Assembly: GCF_000385135.1 (NCBI RefSeq)
Contig: NZ_ARQM01000013.1
Coordinates: 1 to 64,000 of the forward strand
Origin: Promicromonospora sukumoe 327MFSha3.1
GTDB taxonomy: Bacteria > Actinomycetota > Actinomycetes > Actinomycetales > Cellulomonadaceae
Direction: 5' to 3'
DNA: 64,000 nt
Shown here: positions 48,698 through 58,386 of the stretch, piece after piece
Numbering within the stretch: position 1 is the stretch's first letter
Layout: every line of letters begins with the position of its first letter
The notes under the pieces: generated by a model
What the model saw: only the letters and a program-made list of their open reading frames with translations
What the model was told of the DNA's origin: nothing
The model's database searches: none
Translations under genes and position numbers: made by a program

Positions 48698-49461
48698 CCG
48701 TCCTCCAGCTGACATCGCCGTCCGCCGCGACCGACGGCGCTTGGCTCGCGGCAGCCGACGTCGCGGCGATCAGCGCGTCGCTGGGTGTCGAGTATCGCCT
48801 GATCGGCGGTATCGCCACCACGCTCTTGACCCATGTCCACGACGTCGCGGACCGTGTTCCCGCGCGGGAGACAGCTGACGCGGACATGGGTGTGTCCACG
48901 TCGGTCTGTGCCAACCCTCGCCTGCCCGGGGCCCTGGCAGGACTCGGCTACACGCGCGAGGACGGCAGCCGCTTCGCTCGCGAGGACCCGGGTGCACGGC
49001 GTGTCATCGATGTGCTCGTCCCGTCGTATCTCGGCAAGCACCAGCCCAACCAGGAACTCGGCGCCCTGGTCGTCGATGCTGTGCCCGGCCTGTCGCTCGC
49101 TCTCGCTCTGCCTGCGACTGAAGTGATGCTGAGGGCCCACCTCAGCAACGGGAGCGCCGTCGAGCTGTCGCTGTCGCTCCCTGACGTACGAGCTGCTCTT
49201 GTCCTGAAGGCGTACGCCTACCGGGAACGACTCACGACCCGGGACGCCGTCGACGTCTGGCGGCTTCTCGAGTCCGCTGAGAGTGCCGGTCTCCAGGCCG
49301 GTGACTGGCCGGTCCGGGCGAGCGGGCGGGACGCCGCGGCGTACCTGCACCAGTTCTTCGGCGCGGCAGGCGCGCCGGGCGCACGACGTGCGTCGCCATC
49401 ACCTGCAACGCAGGCGCGGGTGCGGGTCCTCGTGCAAAAGCTCATACCAAGGCCCGCGTGA
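48694..49461 (+). CDS. AbiEii-like nucleotidyltransferase toxin
   Basis: 255-residue protein with a DNA-polymerase-beta-type nucleotidyltransferase signature: GG at residues 38-39 (YRLIGGIATTLL) and paired acids Asp62/Asp64 (TADADMGV). These fit AbiEii/MenA-type toxins that modify RNA such as tRNA ends. The ATG overlaps the stop of the AbiEi-like gene (ATGA), so antitoxin and toxin are co-translated. The C-terminal part is Ala/Pro-rich and poorly conserved. Codon use is slightly less GC-biased than in neighbours, consistent with an accessory module. Confidence 0.72.
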   Translation: MTVLQLTSPSAATDGAWLAAADVAAISASLGVEYRLIGGIATTLLTHVHDVADRVPARETADADMGVSTSVCANPRLPGALAGLGYTREDGSRFAREDPGARRVIDVLVPSYLGKHQPNQELGALVVDAVPGLSLALALPATEVMLRAHLSNGSAVELSLSLPDVRAALVLKAYAYRERLTTRDAVDVWRLLESAESAGLQAGDWPVRASGRDAAAYLHQFFGAAGAPGARRASPSPATQARVRVLVQKLIPRPA

Positions 49462-49546
49462 ACGTGCCGGAACAGTGCCACGCCCTCGCTTGTTGTGATG
49501 GACAAACGTGCCACCGCACGAATCAGACCCAAAGGATGTGTGTTCG

Positions 49547-50236
49547 ATGACCTTCCTGAACTCCCTCTTCGGCCCCGGCTCCGGTTCGAGCAAGACCACC
49601 ATGGTGGCTCCCGAGGACGCCCTGCCCGGGCGCTCAGCGCCGGTGCTCCAGGCCCCGCGCCCGCACACCGTCCTGGGCTCGTCGGTCACGGGCCCGTGGG
49701 AGCCCGGGACGCGCGTGCTCTACCTGGCGATGGGCTGTTTCTGGGGCGCCGAGGAGATCTACTGGCAGGTCCCCGGCGTCGTGAGCACCGCCGTCGGCTA
49801 CATGGGCGGCACCACGCCCAACCCGACGTACGAGGAGGTCTGCACCGCGCGGACCGGCCACACCGAGACCGCGCTGGTGGCCTACGACCCGGCCAAGGTC
49901 AGCGAGGCCGAGCTGCTCAAGATCTTCTGGGAGCGGCACGACCCGACGCAGGGCTTCCGCCAGGGCAACGACGTCGGCACGCAGTACCGCTCGGGCATCT
50001 ACTGGACGACGCCGGAGCAGGCCGAGGCCGCGCAGGAGACCGCCAAGCGCTACGCCGAGGTGCTGAGCGCCAAGGGCTACGACGCGATCACCACGGAGAT
50101 CGAGCCCGCCGCCGAGGCCGGCCCGTTCTACTACGCCGAGGACTACCACCAGCAGTACCTGTCCGACGCGAAGAACCCGAACGGCTACCGCTGCCACGCG
50201 ACCACGGGCGTCCCGTACCCGGCGTCCGCGGCGTAG
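49547..50236 (+). CDS. msrA: Peptide methionine (S)-S-oxide reductase
   Basis: 229-residue MsrA that repairs oxidised methionine. Catalytic Cys64 lies in [29 protein letters not shown] and [11 protein letters not shown] are family blocks, and the C-terminal YHQQYL is conserved. ATG 49547 is chosen because AAAGGA lies ten bases upstream; the GTG at 49538 is too close to it. The N-terminal 50 residues are a longer lead than in E. coli, as in other actinobacteria. Confidence 0.95.
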   Translation: MTFLNSLFGPGSGSSKTTMVAPEDALPGRSAPVLQAPRPHTVLGSSVTGPWEPGTRVLYLAMGCFWGAEEIYWQVPGVVSTAVGYMGGTTPNPTYEEVCTARTGHTETALVAYDPAKVSEAELLKIFWERHDPTQGFRQGNDVGTQYRSGIYWTTPEQAEAAQETAKRYAEVLSAKGYDAITTEIEPAAEAGPFYYAEDYHQQYLSDAKNPNGYRCHATTGVPYPASAA

Positions 50237-50245
50237 CAGGACAGC

Positions 50246-50286
50246 GATGCGCCCGGTGATCCGTCGAACGGACCACCGGGCGCATC
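50246..50286. terminator. Bidirectional hairpin between msrA and a surface-protein gene
   Basis: Perfect 13-base arms, GATGCGCCCGGTG and its complement, with a nested TCCGT/ACGGA inside the loop. It lies between convergent genes, ten bases after the msrA stop. Confidence 0.85.
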
Positions 50287-50329
50287 GTCATGTGCGGGAC
50301 ACGCCGTCAGGCCTGCCCTGCGTTTCAGT

Positions 50330-51253
50330 TCACCGACCCGTCACGCGACGTCGCGCGATGATCAGTGAGACACCCGCCGCGACGGTGAGCAGGGCTGCAC
50401 CGCCCAGGACGACGGCGTCCCCGGGACCGGTGGCAGCCAGCTCGTCGGGCTGCTGCGCCCCCGGCTGGGCGGACCCGCCCGTTTCCGGCTCGCACGACAC
50501 GTCGTCGAACTTCACCAGGTAGTCCGCGATGCCCGGCTCCGTCAGTTCCCATCCCTCTGGAAAGTTCCAGTGCGCGAACCTGTAGCCGTCCGTCGTCCGC
50601 GCTCTCACGATGTACCACCAGTCGGGCTCGTGGTCCTCGATCTCCCGCACCGTATAGGTGATCGCACCATCGGCCGGCAACGTGATGGTCGGTTCTCTCA
50701 GCTCACCGTCCACGCACTCCGGTCCGGTCACCACCGGCACCTTGGGCACGACCGGCTCCTCATACGCACACGGCACGTCCTCGAACCTCACCTTGAACAG
50801 CGCCGCGTTACCGGAGTTCAGCACACGCCACCCGGCCGGCAGCTCCGCCGCCCAGGTGTAGCCCTCCTTCAGCGTGGCGAGCACGCCCACGTCCAGGGGC
50901 ACGCTGTCGAACGGCGGCCCGATCTCGGGGTCGTTCCACTCGTAGTCGATGGCCTCGTCGTCCGCCGGGAGCGTCATCGTCGGAGCGATGAACTCGTCAC
51001 CCTCACAACTCGGCAGGGTGTAGTCGGGCGTCTGGGGCACGACCTCGATCAGTACGTCGTCCGTGGCGGACGGCTCCGGAGCGACCTCTGGGGTCGCTTC
51101 CGGCGTCACCTCCGCGGTCTGGACCGGATCCTCCGTGTCGGCCGCGATCGCCGGCGTGGCGCCGAGTGCTCCGATGACACCGGCGAGGCCGAGTGCGATG
51201 ACGACGCCGGTCGGTCTGGCGCCGTTCAGCCTTCCTTTCTTCTGTCCGAACAT
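50330..51253 (-). CDS. LAATG-anchored surface protein 1
   Basis: 307-residue secreted protein. A signal peptide (about residues 1-38, cut after AIA) is followed by a Glu/Pro/Thr-rich spacer, a repeated domain with paired cysteines (LPSCEGDEF, VPCAYEE, GPECVDGELREPTITLP) and a C-terminal sorting signal: LAATG (272-276), a hydrophobic segment and RRR. LAXTG is the pattern of class E sortases of high-GC Gram-positives. The domain itself is not one I can name. It is a close tandem paralogue of the next gene. The ATG 51253 has GGAGGAG. Confidence 0.82.
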   Translation of the reverse strand: MFGQKKGRLNGARPTGVVIALGLAGVIGALGATPAIAADTEDPVQTAEVTPEATPEVAPEPSATDDVLIEVVPQTPDYTLPSCEGDEFIAPTMTLPADDEAIDYEWNDPEIGPPFDSVPLDVGVLATLKEGYTWAAELPAGWRVLNSGNAALFKVRFEDVPCAYEEPVVPKVPVVTGPECVDGELREPTITLPADGAITYTVREIEDHEPDWWYIVRARTTDGYRFAHWNFPEGWELTEPGIADYLVKFDDVSCEPETGGSAQPGAQQPDELAATGPGDAVVLGGAALLTVAAGVSLIIARRRVTGR

Positions 51254-51323
51254 GTCTCCTCCACTTGTCCGCTTCCTATCTGGGGTGCGGGACCCGCCCG
51301 TGAGGCGGGTCCCGCGGTTCGGG

Positions 51324-52307
51324 TCAGCGACCCGTGACGCGACGTCGCGCGATGATCAGCGCGACACCCGCTGCGACGGTGAGCAGGGCGGCACCGCCCA
51401 GGACCGCCGCGTCCGTCGGACCGGTGGCAGCCAGCATCTCGGGCTCCTCCGCCCCCGGGTCTGCGGGCTGTCCCGCTCCCGGCTCGCACGAGACGTCGTC
51501 GAACTCCGGGTAGAACCACGCGACGTCCGGATCCGACCAGGTCCAGCCCTCAGGCATCTCCTCCGGGCTGGCCAGGAAGTAGCTCCAGGAAGTCTTCGCG
51601 AGCACCCGAATGCCGGCGTCGTCGTCACGCAGCTCGTACGTGATTCCCTCGGTGTTCTCCGGCGCCGTGACCGACGGCTCCGTCAGCTCGCCGTCCACGC
51701 ACTCCGCCTGCGTCACCACGGGCAGCGCGGGGACGATCGGATCGTTGTGCGGCGCACACGGCACGTCCTCGAACTTCACGTCGTAGACCCCGCCGGTCTC
51801 CGACAGACGCCACCCCTCCGGCACCTCTGCCCCCCAGGTGTAACCCTCCTTCAGGGTCGCGTACACCTCCAGGTCGATAGGCACGAGGTACGGGTGCGTG
51901 TACCAGTAGTCCTCGAACTCGTAGTCGATGCCGGCGCTGTCCTTCGGGGCCCTGAGCGTCGGCGGGACGTACTCGTCGCCCTCGCACATCGGCCAGGTGA
52001 TCGCGGGGATCTCGGGCACGACCTCGATCAGCGCGTCGTCCTCGGCGGACGGTTCCGGGGTTGCCTCCTGGGTCTCCTCAGAAGTCGCCTCCTTGGCCAC
52101 CTCCGGGGCCGCCTCCTTCACCGTCTCCGGAGTCGCCTCCGGGGTCGCTTCCGTCGCGGACGCCTCCGCGGTCTGGACCTGGGCCTCGGAATCGGCCGCA
52201 ACAGCCGGCGTCACGCCCAGCGCCCCGATGACACCGGCGAGACCGAGAGCAATGACGAAGCCAGCAGGCTTCGCACTGGTCAGCCTTCGTTTCTTCCGTT
52301 CGAACAT
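51324..52307 (-). CDS. LAATG-anchored surface protein 2
   Basis: 327-residue paralogue of the preceding protein with the same plan: signal peptide ending PAVAA, a longer Glu/Ala/Thr-rich spacer (residues about 40-100, with repeated EATPE and EVAKEA), two Cys-containing domains (WPMCEGDEYVPPTL, AECVDGELTEPSV) and LAATG at 292-296 with a nearly identical tail. Start ATG 52307 is set by alignment to the paralogue (MFERKK versus MFGQKK); GTG 52316 is an alternative nearer the GAGGGG box. Confidence 0.82.
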   Translation of the reverse strand: MFERKKRRLTSAKPAGFVIALGLAGVIGALGVTPAVAADSEAQVQTAEASATEATPEATPETVKEAAPEVAKEATSEETQEATPEPSAEDDALIEVVPEIPAITWPMCEGDEYVPPTLRAPKDSAGIDYEFEDYWYTHPYLVPIDLEVYATLKEGYTWGAEVPEGWRLSETGGVYDVKFEDVPCAPHNDPIVPALPVVTQAECVDGELTEPSVTAPENTEGITYELRDDDAGIRVLAKTSWSYFLASPEEMPEGWTWSDPDVAWFYPEFDDVSCEPGAGQPADPGAEEPEMLAATGPTDAAVLGGAALLTVAAGVALIIARRRVTGR

Positions 52308-52459
52308 GTCAGCCACTCGCCCCTCAGCTATGAGAATTGTCACGTAAATCGTCTCGGCACCGATGAGTCCGAATCAGCGCTTTCCGGTACGTATCTCGTG
52401 GAGACACAAGTGCCGCTTCACCCGCAGTTGTGAAGGTGGGTGAACATAAGGTCGGGCAC

Positions 52460-53062
52460 ATGATCCGTATGCCTGCCACCGAGCTCACCGTCCGCGGCGA
52501 GGACTGGTACTCCCGCGACCTCACCGGCGAGGACCACATGGCCACGCTGTTCGCCGACGTCGACATGACGGAGGCCACCGGGACGGGCGCCACGTTCGAC
52601 TCGTGCGTGTTCCGCGGCGTGCGCTTCAACAGCGCCCACCTGACCGAGATCGCGTTCACGTCCTGCGTCTTCGACGCGTGCGTCTTCTTCGACACGACGC
52701 TGGAACGCTGCAAGCTCGTGGGCTCGCAGTTCAACAACTGCCGGTTCGACCTCCTGAAGGTCGAGGGCGGCAACTGGTCCTTCACCAACCTGCACCGGGC
52801 GGCACTGGCCGGCGCCCGGTTCGACGGCGTCCGCCTGCGCGAGGCCGACCTGTCCGGGATCAAGGCGGCCGGCGCCGTCCTGCTCGGGAGCGACCTGTCG
52901 GGGGCGGACCTCGCCGAGGCCGACCTCAGCAACGCCGACCTGCGGGGCAGCGACCTGTCGGCGCTCGACCCGCTCGGCGCGAACCTCACCGGCGCGGTGG
53001 TCGGCGAGGCCCAGGCGATCCTGCTGGCCGAGCGGCTCGGCCTGGTGGTCCGACCCGACTGA
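52460..53062 (+). CDS. Pentapeptide-repeat protein, Qnr/MfpA-like size
   Basis: 200-residue right-handed beta-helix protein made of A(D/N)LXX-type pentapeptides, clear from about residue 40 (CVFRGVRFNSAHLTEIAFTS) to 180 (ADLSNADLRGSDLSALDPLG). Length and the closing segment QAILLAERLGLVV resemble Qnr/MfpA proteins that mimic DNA and protect gyrase from quinolones. Whether it does so is unknown. The ATG 52460 has TAAGGT seven bases upstream; upstream GTG starts exist at 52430 and nearby. Confidence 0.85.
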   Translation: MIRMPATELTVRGEDWYSRDLTGEDHMATLFADVDMTEATGTGATFDSCVFRGVRFNSAHLTEIAFTSCVFDACVFFDTTLERCKLVGSQFNNCRFDLLKVEGGNWSFTNLHRAALAGARFDGVRLREADLSGIKAAGAVLLGSDLSGADLAEADLSNADLRGSDLSALDPLGANLTGAVVGEAQAILLAERLGLVVRPD

Positions 53063-53134
53063 GCGGCGCCGCTCCCCCTATGCTCGGGTCGCTCGCACAC
53101 GCAACGGAGCACTGCTCTGGGAGGACGACGATCG

Positions 53135-55663
53135 ATGAAGATCAGCCGCGACCTGACCGACTGGACCGTCACCGCCACGGGTGGCCCCGTACCGGCGGAC
53201 CTCGCCGGGGTCCCCGTGCCCGCGACGGTCCCGGGCACGAGCCACACCGCCCTGCTGGAGCAGGGCCTCATCCCCGACCCGTACCTCGGCACCAACGAGA
53301 CCGCGCTGGCCTGGATGAAGCGCGCCACCTGGCGGTACGCGACCGTGCTGGACGAGCCGGCCGCCGCGGACGACGAGCGCGTCGACCTGGTCTTCGAGGG
53401 CATCGACACGGTGGCCGGCGTCGTCGTCGACACGGACGTGGAGCAGGCCGCCGTCGGCCAGGGGCGGGTCGAGCTGGGCCGCACCGCGAACATGCACCGC
53501 TCCTACCGGTACGACGTGCGCGAGCTCGTGGGCACACCGGCCAACCTGATGGTCGACCTCGACTCGGCGCTCGAGACGGCCGAGGCCGAGGCGGAGCGTC
53601 TCGGCGCGCGGCCGATGGCCTACGACCAGCCGTTCAACATGGTGCGCAAGATGGCCTGCTCGTTCGGCTGGGACTGGGGCCCCGACCTGCAGACGGCCGG
53701 CCTGTGGAAGCCCGTCCGGGTGGAGCGCTGGCGCGTGGCCCGGATCGCGAGCGTGACGCCGCTGGCCACGCTGGCCGACGACGGCACGGGGCTCGTGGAC
53801 GTGCGCGTCGAGATCGAGACCTCGGGCCTGGCCGACACCCCGCGGCTGACCGTGGACGTCTCCGTCGGGGACCGCGGCGTGACCACCGGCATCTCGGCCG
53901 GCTGGGCCGGCGGCGTCCTGGACGTCCAGGTGGAGGCGGGCGACGTCGACCTGTGGTGGCCCGTGGGCCACGGCGAGCAGCCGCTCTACCCGATCGAGGT
54001 GGTCGTCCACGCGGGCAACGGCGAGGACCGCTCCGACCCGCTGGACCTCTGGTCCGGCCGGGTCGCCTTCCGCACCGTCGAGCTGGACCGGGAGCGCGAC
54101 GAGCACGGCACGAGCTTCGTGTTCCGCATCAACGGCAAGCCGGTCTTCGCGCGCGGGGCCAACTGGATCCCCGACGACCACCTGCTGACCCGAATCACCC
54201 GCGAGCGCCTCGAGGAGCGCGTGGACCAGGCGCTCGGTGCGAACCTCAACCTGCTGCGGGTGTGGGGCGGCGGCATCTACGAGTCGGACGACTTCTACGA
54301 CGTCTGCGACGAGAAGGGGGTCATGGTCTGGCAGGACATCCTGCTGGCCTGCGCCGCCTACCCCGAGGAGGAGCCGCACCGGTCCGAGTTCGAGGCCGAG
54401 CTGCGGGAGAACGCGTCCCGGCTGGCGCCGCACCCGTCGCTGGTGCTGTGGAACGGCGGCAACGAGAACATCTGGGGCCACGAGGACTGGGGCTGGAAGG
54501 AGTCGCTGGGCGACCTGACGTGGGGCGCCGGCTACTACTACGAGCTGTTCCCGAAGGTCCTGGCCGAGGTGGACCCGACCCGCCCGTACTCGGACGGGTC
54601 GCCGTACTCCCCCGGCTTCACGCCCGAGCAGGTGCACCCCAACGACCCCGACCACGGCACGCACCACCAGTGGGACGTGTGGAACCGGGTCGACTACACG
54701 CACTACCGCGACGACGTGCCGCGGTTCTCGTCGGAGTTCGGCTTCCAGGGCCCGGCGACCTGGGCGACCTCCCGGCGCGCGATCCTTCCTGACAGCGCTG
54801 ACGTGCCCGACGGGTTCAAGGAGTCCGAGGTCTTCCTGCTGCACCAGAAGGCCGACGACGGCAACGGCAAGCTCGACCGCGGCCTGGCCGCGCACCTGGG
54901 CGTGCCCGAGGGCTTCGTCGACTGGCACTGGGCGACGCAGCTCAACCAGGCACGTGCCATCCAGTACGCCGTGGAGCACTACCGGTCGTGGTGGCCGCGG
55001 ACGGCGGGCGCGATCGTGTGGCAGCTCAACGACTGCTGGCCGGTCACGTCCTGGGCCGCCGTCGACGGAGACGGGCGCCGCAAGCCGCTCTGGTACACGA
55101 TGCGGCACGCGTTCGCGGACCGGCTCGTCACCGTGCAGCCGCGGCCCGACGGGCTGGTCGCGGCCCTGGTCAACGACACCGACGAGCCCTGGACCGGGCA
55201 GCTCGGCGCGGCCCGGACCACGCTCGGTGGTGAGGTGCTGGCGACGTCGGGCACCGAGGTGGCCGTGGCACCGCGCTCGGTGGCGCTGGTCCCGCTGGAG
55301 GGCGATCTCGTGACCGTCGCCGACGCCGCGCGCGAGGTGCTCGTCGTGACCCTGGGCGCCGAGCGGGGGCTGCACCGGTGGGCCGAGAGCAAGGACCTCG
55401 CCCTGGACGCCACGCCGCTGCAGACCGCGGTGACCGGCCAGGACGACGGCTACCGCGTGGAGGTGACGGCGACGTCGCTCGCGCTCGGTGTCACCGTGCT
55501 GGCCGACCGGCTCGACCCGGACGCCCAGGTTGACGAGCAGGTGGTCGACCTCCCGGCGGGGGCCACCGCGGTGTTCCACGTGACGACCGGCCAGGAGCTC
55601 GACGCCGCGGCGCTGGTGTCCCGACCGGTGCTGCGCACGGAGAACGACCTCGTGGCGCGCTAG
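53135..55663 (+). CDS. GH2 beta-mannosidase
   Basis: 842-residue family 2 glycoside hydrolase, cytoplasmic, cutting terminal beta-mannose from manno-oligosaccharides. The acid/base is Glu444 in WNGGNENIWG and the nucleophile Glu534 in SSEFGFQG. The block WGGGIYESDDFYDVCDEKG, followed by MVWQDILLACAAYP, is diagnostic of beta-mannosidases within GH2. The ATG 53135 follows GGGAGGACG. It is co-directional with the alpha-galactosidase, and together they suit galactomannan breakdown products. No transporter is adjacent. Confidence 0.94.
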   Translation: MKISRDLTDWTVTATGGPVPADLAGVPVPATVPGTSHTALLEQGLIPDPYLGTNETALAWMKRATWRYATVLDEPAAADDERVDLVFEGIDTVAGVVVDTDVEQAAVGQGRVELGRTANMHRSYRYDVRELVGTPANLMVDLDSALETAEAEAERLGARPMAYDQPFNMVRKMACSFGWDWGPDLQTAGLWKPVRVERWRVARIASVTPLATLADDGTGLVDVRVEIETSGLADTPRLTVDVSVGDRGVTTGISAGWAGGVLDVQVEAGDVDLWWPVGHGEQPLYPIEVVVHAGNGEDRSDPLDLWSGRVAFRTVELDRERDEHGTSFVFRINGKPVFARGANWIPDDHLLTRITRERLEERVDQALGANLNLLRVWGGGIYESDDFYDVCDEKGVMVWQDILLACAAYPEEEPHRSEFEAELRENASRLAPHPSLVLWNGGNENIWGHEDWGWKESLGDLTWGAGYYYELFPKVLAEVDPTRPYSDGSPYSPGFTPEQVHPNDPDHGTHHQWDVWNRVDYTHYRDDVPRFSSEFGFQGPATWATSRRAILPDSADVPDGFKESEVFLLHQKADDGNGKLDRGLAAHLGVPEGFVDWHWATQLNQARAIQYAVEHYRSWWPRTAGAIVWQLNDCWPVTSWAAVDGDGRRKPLWYTMRHAFADRLVTVQPRPDGLVAALVNDTDEPWTGQLGAARTTLGGEVLATSGTEVAVAPRSVALVPLEGDLVTVADAAREVLVVTLGAERGLHRWAESKDLALDATPLQTAVTGQDDGYRVEVTATSLALGVTVLADRLDPDAQVDEQVVDLPAGATAVFHVTTGQELDAAALVSRPVLRTENDLVAR

Positions 55664-55750
55664 GGACATCACCCGCCCGGGCGGGACGAGACCGGATCCG
55701 ATGTCAGCGACCGCGCGTACGGTGTGGTCCAGGGGGCGAAGGGACACGCC

Positions 55751-57925
55751 ATGAACAGGTTCGACGAGGTTTCCAGCTGGTCCGTGCTGCGCCGCGACGG
55801 GGTCGCCGTGGTCGTGGCCCATCCCGAGCGGGGGCTGCCCCTGGTGCTGCACTGGGGCGCCGACCTGGGCGAGCTCACGCCCGCGGACCTGCACGGGCTC
55901 GACGCGGCCACGAGCCGGCAGACGGCTCCGGGCACGCTCGACGCCGCGTGGCGGCCCTCGCTGCTGCCGCAGGAGTCGGACGGCTGGGCGGGCCGCCCCG
56001 GCCTGCTCGTGGCGGCCGGCGGCATCTCGCTGTACCCGCGGTGGACCGTCACGGAGGTGGCGCGGGACACCGCCGACCTGCTGGTCACGGCACAGGACCC
56101 GGACCTGGGGCTCACGCTCCGCACGCACCTGGAGATCGGGGCGGGCGGCCTGGTGCTGCTGTGGCACGAGCTGACGAACGGCGGACCGGAGCCGGTGGAC
56201 GTGCACTGGCTGGAGGCGCTGCTGCCCGTGCCACGGTCCGCGGACCACCTCACGCAGTTCACCGGCCGCTGGTCCCGGGAGAAGTCGCCGGTCACCACGG
56301 CGCTGCCCGGCGGCAGCACGGTGCGGCAGACCCGCCGCGGCCGGTCGGGGCACGACGCGCCCTGGGTGACCGTGGCGTCGTCGGGCGAGCCGCGGAACCG
56401 TGCCGGCGAGGCGTGGGCCACCCACCTGGGGTGGAGCGCCGACGTGACCCACCGCGTGGACCACCTGACCGAGCACGCGACGCTCCTCGGGGCGGGCGAG
56501 CTGGTGCGGCCGGGCGAGGTGCGGCTGGCGCCGGGCGAGGCGTACCGCACGCCGGTCGCGTACTTCTCCTGGTCGCCGCGCGGCCTGGACGGCGTCGCGG
56601 ACCGGTTCCACACCTGGATGCGGGCGCGGCCCCAGCACGTGACCAGCCCGCGGCCCCTGGTGCTGAACACGTGGGAGGCGGTGTACTTCGACCACTCCCC
56701 GGCCAAGCTGGAGCGGCTGGCGCGCCGCGCCGCCGCGGTGGGCGTGGAGCGGTTCGTGCTCGACGACGGCTGGTTCCACTCCCGCCGCGACGACACCACC
56801 GGGCTGGGCGACTGGGTCGTGGACCGGGACGTGTGGCCCGACGGCCTGGGCCCGCTCGCCGGACTGGTCCACGAGCTGGGCATGGAGTTCGGGCTCTGGT
56901 TCGAGCCCGAGATGGTCAACCTCGACTCCGACCTGGCCCGCGCGCACCCGGAGTGGATCCTGTCCAACACGGCCGCCGTGCCGTCGCCGGACGGGCTGTC
57001 GTTCCGCACGCAGTACGTGCTGGACCTCGCCGTCCCCGAGGCGTGGGAGCACGTGCGCGGCCAGATCTCGGCCCTGGTGACCGACCTGGGCATCGACTTC
57101 ATCAAGTGGGACCACAACCGCGACCTCGCCGAGCCCGTGCACGTGGGGGCCGACGGCGTCGGGCGGCCGGGCACGCACCTGCAGACCCGCGCCGCGTACG
57201 CGCTGATCGCACGCCTCAAGGCGGACCACCCGGGGCTGGAGATCGAGTCGTGCTCCTCCGGCGGCGCACGCACCGACCTGGGCATCCTGGAGGTCACCGA
57301 CCGCGTGTGGGCGTCCGACTCCAACGACCCGGTCGAGCGCCAGGACATCCAGCGGTGGACCTCGCTCGTGCTGCCGCCCGAGCTGATCGGGGCGCACGTC
57401 GGCCCGTCGCCCGCGCACTCGTCCGGACGCACCACGGACCTCTCCTACCGGGTGGCCACGGCGCTCCAGGGCCATGCCGGGTTCGAGTGGGACCTGCTGA
57501 CCTGCACGGACGCCGAGCTGGTGGCCGTGACGGCGTACGCGGCGCTCTACAAGGAGCTCCGGTCGCTGGTGCACACCGGCACCGTGGTGCACGGCGACCC
57601 GGTGGACCCGGCGCTGCGGGTCACGGGCTTCGTCTCCCCCGACCGCACCCAGGGCGTGTGGACCGTGGCGACCGTGGCCTCGCCCCAGGACGCGCTGACC
57701 GAGCGCGTGCGGCTGGACGGGCTCGACCCGGCCCGCCGCTACAGCGTCCGGGTGCGTGACGAGGTGGGGCCGGCGAAATGGATGGGCGGGATCACTCCCG
57801 GCTGGCTGGGCAAGGAGGCGATGGACCTGGCCGGCTCGGTGCTGACGGGCGTCGGGCTCCAGCTGCCCACCCTGTGGCCCATGCAGGCCCTGATCATCCA
57901 GGCGACGGCGCTCCCGGAGAGCTAG
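55751..57925 (+). CDS. GH36 alpha-galactosidase
   Basis: 724-residue family 36 enzyme, cytoplasmic, removing alpha-galactose side chains. The nucleophile is Asp454 in FIKWDHNRDL; the acid/base motif is WASDSNDPVERQ (from Asp523). The substrate-binding blocks VLDDGWFHSRRDD and LWFEPEMVN are intact. The ATG 55751 follows GAAGGGAC. The gap of 87 bases after the mannosidase may hold a weak promoter, but co-transcription is likely. Confidence 0.94.
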   Translation: MNRFDEVSSWSVLRRDGVAVVVAHPERGLPLVLHWGADLGELTPADLHGLDAATSRQTAPGTLDAAWRPSLLPQESDGWAGRPGLLVAAGGISLYPRWTVTEVARDTADLLVTAQDPDLGLTLRTHLEIGAGGLVLLWHELTNGGPEPVDVHWLEALLPVPRSADHLTQFTGRWSREKSPVTTALPGGSTVRQTRRGRSGHDAPWVTVASSGEPRNRAGEAWATHLGWSADVTHRVDHLTEHATLLGAGELVRPGEVRLAPGEAYRTPVAYFSWSPRGLDGVADRFHTWMRARPQHVTSPRPLVLNTWEAVYFDHSPAKLERLARRAAAVGVERFVLDDGWFHSRRDDTTGLGDWVVDRDVWPDGLGPLAGLVHELGMEFGLWFEPEMVNLDSDLARAHPEWILSNTAAVPSPDGLSFRTQYVLDLAVPEAWEHVRGQISALVTDLGIDFIKWDHNRDLAEPVHVGADGVGRPGTHLQTRAAYALIARLKADHPGLEIESCSSGGARTDLGILEVTDRVWASDSNDPVERQDIQRWTSLVLPPELIGAHVGPSPAHSSGRTTDLSYRVATALQGHAGFEWDLLTCTDAELVAVTAYAALYKELRSLVHTGTVVHGDPVDPALRVTGFVSPDRTQGVWTVATVASPQDALTERVRLDGLDPARRYSVRVRDEVGPAKWMGGITPGWLGKEAMDLAGSVLTGVGLQLPTLWPMQALIIQATALPES

Positions 57926-57940
57926 ACGTCCAGCGCTGGG

Positions 57941-58252
57941 CTAGCCGTCGAGCGCGCCCTGCCGGCGCAGCACCATCAGGGTCACGCCGCCGCCCGCGAG
58001 GGCGACCGCGATGAGCGTGTAGCCCACGATGCTGCTCGCGCCGGTGGCGGCGAGCCCTTCGGACTCGTCCTCACCGCTCGGCGCCACGTCACCCGTCGCG
58101 CCCGGGAAGGCGAGCTCGACCAGGTGGGACCCGCTCGGCGGGCCGGCGTTCGGGGAGGCAGCCAGGGTGGGCGCCGCGAACGCGACGGCCGGGAAGGCGA
58201 CGAGGCCGGCGACGAGGAGCGCGGAGGCTCCCATGACGGTCATCTTGCGCAC
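57941..58252 (-). CDS. Small LAATG-anchored surface protein
   Basis: 103-residue exported protein. A signal peptide of about 27 residues (cleaved after VAFA) is followed by a 38-residue Ser/Gly/Pro-rich mature segment, LAATG at 67-71, a hydrophobic helix and a short RR tail. The exposed part is so small that it may act as a spacer or anchor partner. The GTG 58252 follows AAGGAG by six bases. It is the third LAATG protein in the window. Confidence 0.78.
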   Translation of the reverse strand: MRKMTVMGASALLVAGLVAFPAVAFAAPTLAASPNAGPPSGSHLVELAFPGATGDVAPSGEDESEGLAATGASSIVGYTLIAVALAGGGVTLMVLRRQGALDG

Positions 58253-58386
58253 TGGGCGCTCCTTACGAAACGGGGGTCAGTCCCCGTGCCCGATGGCGAG
58301 CACGATTCCCGGATCGTAGCGACCATGGCGCAGATCGCCAATATCTGCCGATCTCGGTAAAAACCGAACAGAACTTGGCAGTCGCC

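Noticed and set aside
53078-57592. 1504-codon open frame on the minus strand
   Set aside because: It runs opposite two complete glycoside hydrolase genes with intact catalytic motifs. Long antisense frames are routine in very GC-rich DNA; its translation is low-complexity Arg/Val/Gly-rich with no domain.
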